From JABIDZ01 sp964619405 (GTDB lineage: Archaea > Iainarchaeota > Iainarchaeia > Iainarchaeales > JAAZKV01): DNA of 25,285 bases. Position numbers and translations under genes: made by a program. The stretch is from assembly GCA_964619405.1 (NCBI GenBank), contig CAZUCF010000013.1:1-25285 (forward strand), in the 5' to 3' direction. Position 1 is the first letter of the stretch. Each line of letters begins with the position of its first letter. Positions 6,884-14,508 of the stretch are shown piece after piece. The notes beneath the pieces are model-generated. The model had not been told where the DNA came from, did not search any database, and saw only the letters and a program-made list of their open reading frames with translations.

Positions 6884-7183
6884 TAATGCCTAAAAAGAAC
6901 AAAAATAACATTTTTTTATTGCCTAAAAAGTTATTAGAATGCAGTAAGATTTATTAAAACTAGTTTAGAATTCAATTTGAACAATATTTTTTATTACCCA
7001 AAAAATTATCAAAAACACTTTAAACACATTTAAAAAAATCTAATTAGAATTTTTAAGAAATTTATTTTATTGCTCAAGTAGTAACTAATGATAAAAAAAA
7101 TTTGTAAAAGCTTTGTTACAAAAAAAGCCGTTTGGCAATCTTTTTAAAGCTTTCATAATGCAAATTACTTTATTGGTGAGCAA
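6884..7183. other. Intergenic stretch with T-runs downstream of tRNA-Cys
   Basis: About 300 AT-rich bases. A 7-T run at 6911-6917 is the likely tRNA-Cys terminator. The short block TGCCTAAAAAG occurs twice (from about 6887 and 6920). I see no coding potential. Confidence 0.5.
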
Positions 7184-7190
7184 TTAAATA
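7184..7190 (+). promoter_or_regulatory. TATA-like box of the L10e gene
   Basis: TTAAATA centred 26 nt before the ATG at 7213, predicting a leaderless mRNA. Confidence 0.55.
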
Positions 7191-7212
7191 CTATTTAGAA
7201 AAGTGAATTATT

Positions 7213-7962
7213 ATGGGATTAAGACCTGGAAGATGTTATAGGAGTCCAAAGAAAAAAACTAAGGGCGCTGGTGCAAGAGGCCATAGGAAAGCAAAAAAAC
7301 AAAAGAGAACTTGGACTAGAATTGCTATAAAGGTTCCGAGAAAAAATTATATTGGTGCAGCACCTGCTTTAAGAATAAGGCAATTTAACATGGGTGACCC
7401 AACAAAAAAATATGATTTACTAGTTAATTTAAAAGTAAAAGAAGGTTTTGATTTAAGAGATAATGCTATTGAGAGCGTTAGAATGACTGTTAATAGAAAA
7501 CTTGTTAAAGTTCTTGGAAAAGACGGTTTTTTCATGAAGGTAAGAGTTTACCCAAGTAATATTATAAGAGAAAATAAGACTGCACAAGGAGCAGGAGCAG
7601 ATCGTGTGTCACAAGGGATGTCACAAAGTTTTGGAAAACCAATTGGCAGGTGCGCAAGATTGAGAAGCGGACAAATAGTTTATAGTGTTTTGTGCATGGA
7701 CTCGCAAAAAGAAGTTGTTAAAAATGCTTTAATGAGAGCAAAAGCAAAATTCCCTTTTGGTGTTGAAGTTGAGTTTAGAAAAGATTTGAAGAGTATTGGA
7801 ACACTCCCTACTAAAAAGATTCAAGATGTTGAAGAACCAAAACCCGAGGCAAAAGAAGCAACAGAAACAAAGGAAACAACTGATTCAAAGAAAGCAGGTG
7901 CTGAAAAAGGAAAAGAACCAGTTAAAGAAGAAAGCAAAGAAAAACCAAAAACAAAAAAATAA
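7213..7962 (+). CDS. rpl10e: Large-subunit ribosomal protein L10e (uL16)
   Basis: Ribosomal protein of the uL16/L10e family, which sits near the peptidyl transferase centre and the tRNA elbow. The family start MGLRPGRCYR is present, then YIGAAP.LRIRQFNMG, IRVYP-like VRVYPSNIIREN, GADRVSQGM and FGKPIGRCARL in the usual order. Two parts are unusual. About 23 extra Lys/Arg-rich residues lie between the N-terminal motif and YIGAAP. A low-complexity tail of about 45 residues rich in Lys, Glu, Thr and Pro begins near residue 205, making 249 residues against 170-180 normally. Both extras are in frame and lack stops. It is monocistronic, with its own TATA-like box. Confidence 0.95.
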   Translation: MGLRPGRCYRSPKKKTKGAGARGHRKAKKQKRTWTRIAIKVPRKNYIGAAPALRIRQFNMGDPTKKYDLLVNLKVKEGFDLRDNAIESVRMTVNRKLVKVLGKDGFFMKVRVYPSNIIRENKTAQGAGADRVSQGMSQSFGKPIGRCARLRSGQIVYSVLCMDSQKEVVKNALMRAKAKFPFGVEVEFRKDLKSIGTLPTKKIQDVEEPKPEAKEATETKETTDSKKAGAEKGKEPVKEESKEKPKTKK

Positions 7963-8255
7963 TTATTCTTAAAAAATAGTTTCCAACAAAAAAATTCTCA
8001 AAAATAATAAAACTTACTTGCCAATAATAATGCCTTATAATAAAGCTTCAACGAAAATAATTAATTTAAATCTTTAATTAAAAAAAATATTTTATTTACA
8101 TTTAATTAAAAAAATCCTTTTGAATTTATTTTTCTTAACCAACAAATTAATTATTGAAAAAAATTAATAACTTTTTAAAACAAATTATTCTTTAAAATTA
8201 AAAATTATAAAAAGTATTATTATAATTTTTTAAAACTTATTTTTATTTTTTAAAA
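7963..8255. other. AT-rich gap between convergent genes
   Basis: Lies between the ends of rpl10e (+) and ppsA (-). A/T homopolymers are frequent and can serve as terminators for both. I see no gene or conserved structure. Confidence 0.5.
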
Positions 8256-10730
8256 TTATCGATTAAACAGTTTCCCAAACAAACCATATTTTTCTTTGTT
8301 TGATAATAATTCTAATAATCTCTTTTTTTCTTCAACCATAACAACCTTTCTAATATCTTCAACAGCATCAATATTAGCTGAAATAGAATCTATTCCAAAC
8401 CAAACCAATTTTTTTACCATTTCAGGGTTACTTGCTGCTTGTCCACAAATACTTGTTATTACACCTGCTTTCTTACATTTTGAAATAACATATTCTAATT
8501 GTCTTAATATTGCTGGGTGCAATTCTGAAAAATTTTTTTGCACTTTCTCATTGTTCCTATCCATTCCAAGAGTTAATTGTGTTAAATCATTTGTTCCAAA
8601 AGAAACAAAATCAATATAAGGTAATAAATCATCAATAATCCATACTGATGCAGGGGTTTCAATCATTACCCCAAAAGGAACCTCTTTTTGCAAACCATTT
8701 TCCAAAGCAATTTTTTTTGCAAAAATAACTTCTTCAACGCTTTGAACAAAAGGAAGCATTACCCCAACATTTTTTACTCCGGATTGTCGCAACTCTTTAA
8801 TAGCAATTATTTGTGCTTTAAACATTTCAGGTTTATCTAAATCTCTTCTTATCCCATGCCACCCAAGCATTGGGTTGTCTTCATTCAATTCTTTTTCCCC
8901 ACCAATCAATTCTCTGAACTCATCACTTCTTGCATCAAAAGTCCTAAACCAAACTGGCCCCGAAAACTTTTCTGCAACATTCTTTATTCCTTCTTTAACA
9001 ATATTTTTTAATTCAACTTCTTTTCCTTGTCTAACAAATTCAGCCGGATGCATTCCTGAACTAGTAATCATGTGTTCTGCTCGCAACAAGCCAACACCAA
9101 CTGCTTTTGTTTTTGATGCTTGTTCAGCAGCATCAGGCAAAGCAACATTCACTTTAACTTGAACACTAATAGCTTTCAATATTTTTTTCAACTCTTTAAT
9201 TTCTTGTTCTTTTTCAGAATCAGTCATTTTTGAAAACTCTTTTTTACCAAAATCTTTTTGAATATTTTTTATTTTTTCTTCAACTTCTGGGCTAAAAGAT
9301 TTTCCGTCCAACTCTCTTTCTAACCCTTTTTCTATTTGATCTATTTCGCTTTCATTAAAAACACGAATTATTTCTTTTTTGTATTCAACATCAATTTTTC
9401 CTGAATAGATTTTTCCGTGGTAACCATCAATTGTTACTTCAACACCATCTTTCAAAACACTAGTAGCATTATTTGTTCCAACAACACAAGGTATTCCTAA
9501 TTCCCTTGAAACAATTGCGGCGTGACATGTAACACCACCCTCATTAGTTATTATCCCCGCTGCTTTCTTCATTACTGGCACCCATGAAGGAGAAGTCATT
9601 TTTGTTACTAAAATATCACCACTATTAACTTTTACAATATCATCAATGCTTGGAACAATTTTTACTATCCCAGAAACTATTCCAGGAGAAGCAGGTAAAC
9701 CATTTAACAAAACTTCTTTCCCCGAAAAATCTTTTTTTTGTTCAACACCAATAACCTTTGATTTATTTTTGTTCAAAGTAGTTATTGGCCTTGCTTGAAC
9801 AATATAAATAACATTGTTCTCCATTCCCCACTCAATATCCATTTGTTTTTTGTAGTGTTCTTCAATTCTCTTACCTATTCTTGCTAACTCAATAATTTTT
9901 TCATCACTAAACTTTTGGACGCTTGACTTATTTGCGCCCAATTTTATTTCAACATTCTTTCCATTTTCTTTGACAAGCATGAATTCTTGTTTATTAATTT
10001 TTTTTTCAATTATTTTAAAAGAATCTTTGTCAACAATATAATTGTCTGGAGTAACACTACCAGAAACAATTGTTTCACCCAAACCAAAACCAGCTTCAAT
10101 AACCAATTTTGTTTCGTCACCAACTGGGTCAGCAGTAAACATTATTCCACTAACATCACTTTGAACCATTTTTTGGATTATGGCACACAAACCAACTTTT
10201 TCTGTTTCAAAACCCTGTTTTTTTCTATAATAAACAGCTCTTGCAGTAAACAATGAGGCCCAGCATTTTCTAACAGAAAATAATAATTCTTCATTCCCCA
10301 TAACATTCAGGAATGTTTCTTGTTGCCCAGCAAAAGAAGCTTCTGGCAAGTCTTCTGCTGTTGCTGAACTACGAACAGCAACAAGTGTTGAAGCACCATT
10401 ATTTTCTTGCTTGTTTAATTTTTGGTAAGAATTAATTATTTCTGATTTTATGTCTAATGGCATTGCACTCTTAAGTATTATTTCTCTCACTTCTTTAGAT
10501 TTTTTTTCTAATTCATCTGTTTTTTCAACATCAATTGAATCAATAATAGAAACAATTTTTTGTTTTATCCCAGCTTCTTCCAAAAAAGCAAAATAAGCTT
10601 CACTCGTAACAACAAAACCATTTGGAACAGGAAAATTATTTTGAACCATTTCTCCAAGCGAAGCTCCTTTTCCACCCACTTGTGGGACATCCTTCATTGT
10701 TACCTCATTAAACCAAAGAATATTTACCAT
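8256..10730 (-). CDS. ppsA: Phosphoenolpyruvate synthase (pyruvate, water dikinase)
   Basis: Converts pyruvate, ATP and water to PEP, AMP and phosphate (EC 2.7.9.2), the entry to gluconeogenesis, and reversible in some archaea. The N-terminal ATP-grasp domain has VGGKGASLGEM (about 18-28) and RSSATAEDLPEASFAGQQ. The swivelling phosphohistidine domain has GGVTCHAAIVSRELGIP with catalytic His403. The C-terminal PEP-binding barrel has GLLRAEHM, FGTNDLTQLTLGMDR and the catalytic Cys of ICGQAASN. The length of 824 residues is typical. A charged, helix-rich linker of about 80 residues (about 450-530) separates the His domain from the barrel. The ATG at 10730 has a TATA-like box 25 nt upstream. Confidence 0.96.
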   Translation of the reverse strand: MVNILWFNEVTMKDVPQVGGKGASLGEMVQNNFPVPNGFVVTSEAYFAFLEEAGIKQKIVSIIDSIDVEKTDELEKKSKEVREIILKSAMPLDIKSEIINSYQKLNKQENNGASTLVAVRSSATAEDLPEASFAGQQETFLNVMGNEELLFSVRKCWASLFTARAVYYRKKQGFETEKVGLCAIIQKMVQSDVSGIMFTADPVGDETKLVIEAGFGLGETIVSGSVTPDNYIVDKDSFKIIEKKINKQEFMLVKENGKNVEIKLGANKSSVQKFSDEKIIELARIGKRIEEHYKKQMDIEWGMENNVIYIVQARPITTLNKNKSKVIGVEQKKDFSGKEVLLNGLPASPGIVSGIVKIVPSIDDIVKVNSGDILVTKMTSPSWVPVMKKAAGIITNEGGVTCHAAIVSRELGIPCVVGTNNATSVLKDGVEVTIDGYHGKIYSGKIDVEYKKEIIRVFNESEIDQIEKGLERELDGKSFSPEVEEKIKNIQKDFGKKEFSKMTDSEKEQEIKELKKILKAISVQVKVNVALPDAAEQASKTKAVGVGLLRAEHMITSSGMHPAEFVRQGKEVELKNIVKEGIKNVAEKFSGPVWFRTFDARSDEFRELIGGEKELNEDNPMLGWHGIRRDLDKPEMFKAQIIAIKELRQSGVKNVGVMLPFVQSVEEVIFAKKIALENGLQKEVPFGVMIETPASVWIIDDLLPYIDFVSFGTNDLTQLTLGMDRNNEKVQKNFSELHPAILRQLEYVISKCKKAGVITSICGQAASNPEMVKKLVWFGIDSISANIDAVEDIRKVVMVEEKKRLLELLSNKEKYGLFGKLFNR

Positions 10731-10751
10731 GATAAAAATAAGTTGTTACTC

Positions 10752-10759
10752 ATTAAAAA
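10752..10759 (-). promoter_or_regulatory. TATA-like box of ppsA
   Basis: TTTTTAAT on the minus strand, centred about 25 nt before the ATG at 10730. Confidence 0.5.
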
Positions 10760-10942
10760 GATTATGCTTGGTAAAATTAACAAACACCAAACAACAATTC
10801 TAATAAAAAAAATAACAACTTAATTCTAATAACAAAACAAAAACAAAATAATTAATAACAAAACAAAAAAAATAATTAATAAAAAAAATAATATTAATAT
10901 TAAAAAAATTAAAGAATAAAATGTCAAAAAAAATTAATAAAG
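10760..10942. other. A-rich intergenic stretch
   Basis: Mostly A with short blocks such as AATAATTAATAACAAAACAAA repeated imperfectly. No gene and no remnant of a transposase or TnpB frame is visible ahead of the hairpin element. Confidence 0.5.
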
Positions 10943-11071
10943 AAGTGAATTACCACACCCTAAAGGGTGTGGCTTCTGCTGGTTTACAGCAGAAGTATTC
11001 ACTTTTCCGTCAACGGAAAAGAAATCTCAAACTCCAACGTAAACGTTGGAGATTTCTTTTGGGTTGATTAA
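10943..11071 (+). mobile_element. Orphan multi-hairpin element, IS200/IS605 right-end or omegaRNA-like
   Basis: Four perfect or near-perfect hairpins follow one another. H1 is CCACACCC/GGGTGTGG (10953-10972, TAAA loop). H2 is CTTCTGCTG/CAGCAGAAG (10973-10995). H3 is CTTTTCCG/CGGAAAAG (11002-11021, TCAA loop). H4 is CTCCAACG/CGTTGGAG (11032-11051, TAAA loop), extended by GAAAT/ATTTC across a 6-nt bulge. AAGTGAAT (10943-10950) pairs with ATTCACTT (10997-11004), closing H1 and H2 into a three-way junction that competes with H3. The last 47 bases equal 1-47. Series of hairpins like this, ending in a T/G-rich tail, mark the right ends of tnpB elements and their guide-RNA scaffold. No tnpB or tnpA frame is nearby, so this would be a solo remnant or a MITE-like copy. 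Confidence 0.6.
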
Positions 11072-11087
11072 TATTTTGTTGAAAAAT

Positions 11088-12419
11088 TCATTCTTCTTTT
11101 TTTGTCATTTTTTCTAATATTACTGCCGCGCTAATATCTCCTGTAACATTTACTGTTGTTCTAAGCATGTCTAAAATTCTATCAAAACCAAGTATTAATG
11201 CTATTCCTATTAATGGAATACCCGCTGAAACAAGTATTGCTGATAATATTACTATGCCAACCCCTGGTGTTCCTGGCGCACCAATGCTTGACGCAACAAC
11301 TGTTAAAATAATTAATATTAGTGTTGGCAATGCCAGAGTAATTCCAAATACTTGTGCAAGAAAAACTATTGCGACTGCTTGGTATAATGCAGTACCATTC
11401 ATGTTCATTGTTACACCCATTGGTATAACAAAATTAGCAATACTACTCCTAACACCAAATTTTTCTTCAATTGTTTTCATTGATAATGGCATTACTACTG
11501 CAGAACTAGAAGTAGAAAAAGCTAATAACAAAACATCCTTTATTTTTTTCAAAAAACTAATTGGATTATGTTTTGTAACAAAAAAAACTATTACAACATT
11601 CATTATTATTAATAAAAATAATCCAAGTATAACAGTTAACAAATAAAAAGACATTCCGAACAAAATATCAAATCCTAATTGTATTGTTGCTCTTGCAATA
11701 AAACCAAAAACTGCAAAAGGAACTATTAGCATAGCCCATTGAACTATTGTTATGCAAACACTTTGTAATGCTCCTAGCAAATCAATCAATGGTTTTGATT
11801 GTTTAACATCCATGTTGACAAGTGCAACACCAAAAATGAGTGAAAAAATAACTATTTGAAAGAATTGTAAATTAAGGAATGATGAAAAAATATTTGTTGG
11901 AATAATTTGCGAAATCATTGTTGGAATATTACTAAAGTTTATTGATAATTCTTCAACTGGTACAATAATAAGAGACGCATCAGGCAAAGCAGCCATTGTG
12001 ATAAAAGAACCGGGTTGAATCAAATAAACTAAAAACAATCCAAGCAGGATAGCAAACAATGTTGTTAAAACAAAATAAACTCCAACAAACAAACCATTCT
12101 TTTTTAAACTCTCAATGTTCTCACTAGCAGCTATCCCCCTTATTATTGATGCAAATATTAATGGCAAAACAATCATTTGAATTAATGCTAAAAAAATTGT
12201 TCCAGGAAGAGCAAGCCATTCTCCAATAATTAAAGCAAAATCTTTTTGAAAAAAACCACTTGACGGATTCAAAATCAAACCAATTAACAAGCCAACAAAC
12301 ATTGCAAAAATTACTTTGGCCCACAACTTGCTTTTAACCAAATATTGTAATTTTGAGCTCAAATGTTTTAATGATTCAGGATGTAATAATTCAATAAAGT
12401 GTCTTATTTTAGAAGGCAT
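11088..12419 (-). CDS. Dicarboxylate/amino acid:cation symporter (GltPh/DctA family)
   Basis: Secondary transporter of the DAACS family, importing acidic or neutral amino acids or dicarboxylates with Na+ or H+. Hydrophobic segments follow the eight-helix, two-hairpin plan. Family motifs: the serine-rich HP1 tip STSSSAVVMPLSM, NMNGTALYQA in TM7, GAPGTPGVGIVIL in HP2, and DRILDMLRTTVNVTGD in TM8. In TM8 the Asp, Arg, Asn and final Asp that in GltPh bind substrate and Na+ are all kept. The TM7 motif is NMNGT where GltPh has NMDGT, so the Na3-site Asp is Asn, hinting at altered ion coupling. Length 443. The ATG at 12419 lies 25 nt after a TATA-like box. Confidence 0.93.
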   Translation of the reverse strand: MPSKIRHFIELLHPESLKHLSSKLQYLVKSKLWAKVIFAMFVGLLIGLILNPSSGFFQKDFALIIGEWLALPGTIFLALIQMIVLPLIFASIIRGIAASENIESLKKNGLFVGVYFVLTTLFAILLGLFLVYLIQPGSFITMAALPDASLIIVPVEELSINFSNIPTMISQIIPTNIFSSFLNLQFFQIVIFSLIFGVALVNMDVKQSKPLIDLLGALQSVCITIVQWAMLIVPFAVFGFIARATIQLGFDILFGMSFYLLTVILGLFLLIIMNVVIVFFVTKHNPISFLKKIKDVLLLAFSTSSSAVVMPLSMKTIEEKFGVRSSIANFVIPMGVTMNMNGTALYQAVAIVFLAQVFGITLALPTLILIILTVVASSIGAPGTPGVGIVILSAILVSAGIPLIGIALILGFDRILDMLRTTVNVTGDISAAVILEKMTKKEE

Positions 12420-12440
12420 AATAAAAATAAGGATTCACAA

Positions 12441-12448
12441 TATAAAAA
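12441..12448 (-). promoter_or_regulatory. TATA-like box of the symporter gene
   Basis: TTTTTATA on the minus strand, centred 25 nt before the ATG at 12419. With 12497-12504 on the other strand it forms a divergent promoter pair. Confidence 0.5.
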
Positions 12449-12496
12449 CATTTCCGAACACACAATTTCTAGGACAATTTTTTTAATCCAAAAAAA

Positions 12497-12504
12497 TTTA
12501 AATG
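12497..12504 (+). promoter_or_regulatory. TATA-like box of dph2
   Basis: TTTAAATG centred 24-25 nt before ATG 12525. It supports that start over the upstream in-frame codons, which overlap the symporter gene. Confidence 0.55.
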
Positions 12505-12524
12505 TGCTTAACAAGAATTATTCT

Positions 12525-13499
12525 ATGCTTGAAATAAATTTAGATAATGCTTTATCGGAAATAAAAAAACAAGAATTCAAAAAAATTTACTTACAAATAC
12601 CTGAAGGGTTGAAAACAAAAACTAATGAAATAATTGAATTACTTGAAAAAAAAGTTGAAGTTATTGTTTCAATGGACCCTTGTTTTGGAGCATGTGATTT
12701 AAAAGAAAACGAAGCAATACAAAACAAATGCGACGCAATATTACACATAGGACACAATGCATTCGTAGAAAAAACAAGGATTCCTGTAATATATGCTCCG
12801 CTAAATTACAAATTAGAAAATTTTGAAAAACTTTCAAAAAAAATGATTTCTTTTTTAAAAGAAAAAAAGATTAATGAAGTTGGTTTTGTAACAACAATCC
12901 AATACATAAATTATATTCCAATAATAAAAAAAGTTTTTGAAGAAAACAAAACAAAATTGATTACACAAAAAGGAAAAAGAGTTGTTGAAGGACAAATCCT
13001 TGGTTGCAATTATTCTGCTGTTCCTAAAACAAAAAATATTATTTATTTTGGAGACGGATTATTTCACCCATTAGGAATTCATTTTTCAAAACAAAGCGAA
13101 GTAATAATAATAAATCCAATAAATGAAAAAATTAATTTACTTGACAAAGAAAAAAACAATTTTTTGAGACAAAGAATATTGTTAATTGAAAAAGCAAAAG
13201 AAGCAAATTCGTTTGCCATTTTAGTAACAACAAAACTCGGACAAAATAGGATTAGCGAAGCAATAAAAACAAAAAAAATTCTTGAAAGCAAAGGAAAAAA
13301 AGCAAACATATACACAATGGATTTTGTTAGCGAAGATAAGCTATTAGGATTAAAAGAAGAATCATATATTTCAACTGTTTGCCCAAGATTATCAATTGAT
13401 GATTTTGCTTCATTCAAAAAACCAATTATTAATTTTACTGAAATAGAATACTTGCTTGGAAAAAATTATGAAGATTATAAGTTAGAAGAAATTTATTAA
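12525..13499 (+). CDS. dph2: Diphthamide synthase Dph2 (3-amino-3-carboxypropyl transferase)
   Basis: Radical-type 4Fe-4S enzyme that moves the 3-amino-3-carboxypropyl group of S-adenosylmethionine onto the target histidine of elongation factor aEF2, the first step of diphthamide synthesis (EC 2.5.1.108). With the start at 12525 the protein has 324 residues. Its three cluster cysteines fall at Cys57 (DPCFGACD), Cys161 (GCNYSAV) and Cys286 (TVCPRLS), very close to those of the Pyrococcus horikoshii enzyme (59, 163, 287). The frame is open back to 12399, but that part overlaps the divergent symporter gene and lies upstream of the TATA-like box, so I exclude it. The convergent UMP kinase gene ends 6 nt away. 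Confidence 0.94.
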   Translation: MLEINLDNALSEIKKQEFKKIYLQIPEGLKTKTNEIIELLEKKVEVIVSMDPCFGACDLKENEAIQNKCDAILHIGHNAFVEKTRIPVIYAPLNYKLENFEKLSKKMISFLKEKKINEVGFVTTIQYINYIPIIKKVFEENKTKLITQKGKRVVEGQILGCNYSAVPKTKNIIYFGDGLFHPLGIHFSKQSEVIIINPINEKINLLDKEKNNFLRQRILLIEKAKEANSFAILVTTKLGQNRISEAIKTKKILESKGKKANIYTMDFVSEDKLLGLKEESYISTVCPRLSIDDFASFKKPIINFTEIEYLLGKNYEDYKLEEIY

Positions 13500-13505
13500 A
13501 ACTTT

Positions 13506-14423
13506 TTAACCAAAATCAATTTGTTTTGGATCAATAACATCATCAAAATCTTTTCTAACAAACATTTTTTTTGTTAACTTAGAAGCATCATATTTTTTTG
13601 TTTTCCTAACAATCTTTTTTCTTGGATCTCGCTCTATTAAAGCAACATCTCTTTCAATAAAATCTTGTGTTTCATGAACTATAGTACCCTTAAAATCATT
13701 TCCCCTCAAACAATTTTTGAAATTCTCTAAATAATTACCATTAAGGAAAAAAGATTTTATTTTACTCCTTGAAAGAATATTTGCTGCTAGCAAATCAACA
13801 AACATGTTTTGCCCTGGTTTTGAAACAAAATCTTTTAACAAAAAGTTCATGTCATTAAAAGACAATTCTTTAAAGAAAAAAGCATCATCATTTTCTTTTG
13901 GATCAGAATCATAAATTCCATCAACATTACTCAAATTAATAAAATCAAAACCAAGTTTCTCAGCTATTAAAGATGCAACACCATCAGTTGTCATCCCCTC
14001 AATTAGTCCACCACAAATAGGAATCCTTCCCTGTTCAACAAAATTTTTTACATTATCAACATTACTTAAAACACCAATAGAATTATTTATTCTCAAAGAA
14101 ATTATTTTTGCGTTTGCTCTTGTAATAATTATTCCAATTGAATCCAAATCAAAATTATTTGCCCTAAGCTCTTTCCCAGCTTGAATATACTCTCTTGCTG
14201 GTTTACCACCACCAACAACCAACACAAAAGAAAACTCATTACTCAAATCATTAATCATATCACAAAAACCAATTATTTTTTCAACAAAAGGTTTTTCCCC
14301 AAAAAAAACACTTCCTCCCACACTAATAACAAAACCCTTTTTACCAGAAGAATAATTAATAGAATTATTATTTTGAGAGGGCTCTTCAGAACCAGAGTAT
14401 TTTACCGAATCCTCATTAAACAT
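13506..14423 (-). CDS. pyrH: Archaeal-type UMP kinase with terminal extensions
   Basis: Amino acid kinase fold enzyme that phosphorylates UMP to UDP in pyrimidine supply (EC 2.7.4.22). The kinase core runs from FVISVGGSVFFG through VVGGGKPAREYIQAG, TRANAKIIS and GGLIEGMTTDGVASLIAEKLG to NVDGIYDSDPKE, the order and spacing of archaeal PyrH. Unlike the usual 220-240-residue enzyme, it has about 28 polar residues before the core and about 45 Lys/Arg/Asp-rich residues after it, perhaps for contacts with another macromolecule. ATG 14423 fits the genome's TATA-to-start spacing (27 nt). An in-frame ATG at 14432 would add three residues but sits only 18 nt from the box. Confidence 0.9.
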   Translation of the reverse strand: MFNEDSVKYSGSEEPSQNNNSINYSSGKKGFVISVGGSVFFGEKPFVEKIIGFCDMINDLSNEFSFVLVVGGGKPAREYIQAGKELRANNFDLDSIGIIITRANAKIISLRINNSIGVLSNVDNVKNFVEQGRIPICGGLIEGMTTDGVASLIAEKLGFDFINLSNVDGIYDSDPKENDDAFFFKELSFNDMNFLLKDFVSKPGQNMFVDLLAANILSRSKIKSFFLNGNYLENFKNCLRGNDFKGTIVHETQDFIERDVALIERDPRKKIVRKTKKYDASKLTKKMFVRKDFDDVIDPKQIDFG

Positions 14424-14446
14424 ATCAAACATGCAAAATCACTATG

Positions 14447-14454
14447 TTTTAATA
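14447..14454 (-). promoter_or_regulatory. TATA-like box of pyrH
   Basis: TATTAAAA on the minus strand, centred about 27 nt before ATG 14423. Confidence 0.4.
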
Positions 14455-14508
14455 ACTTAATCAATCCGAAATTAATAAACATTACTAATATAAGAAAAAG
14501 GTTTTATT

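Noticed and set aside
6617..6886. 89-codon open frame on the + strand
   Set aside because: It runs through the upstream hairpins, the tRNA-Cys exons and its intron; codon use is unlike any gene here and the tRNA explains the sequence.
8296..8619. Frames antisense to ppsA here and at 8875-9162 and 9987-10256
   Set aside because: All fall inside a conserved enzyme gene, with no start signals or motifs.
10943..11071. CRISPR-like array
   Set aside because: The hairpins differ in sequence from each other and there are no equal-length spacers, so this is not a repeat-spacer array.
11167..11646. 159-codon frame antisense to the symporter
   Set aside because: It is a shadow frame of a strong membrane-protein gene, with no ribosome site and no recognisable motif.
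12399..12524. Upstream in-frame extension of dph2
   Set aside because: It overlaps the divergent symporter start, lies upstream of the dph2 TATA-like box, and ATG 12525 places the three cluster cysteines where the family has them.
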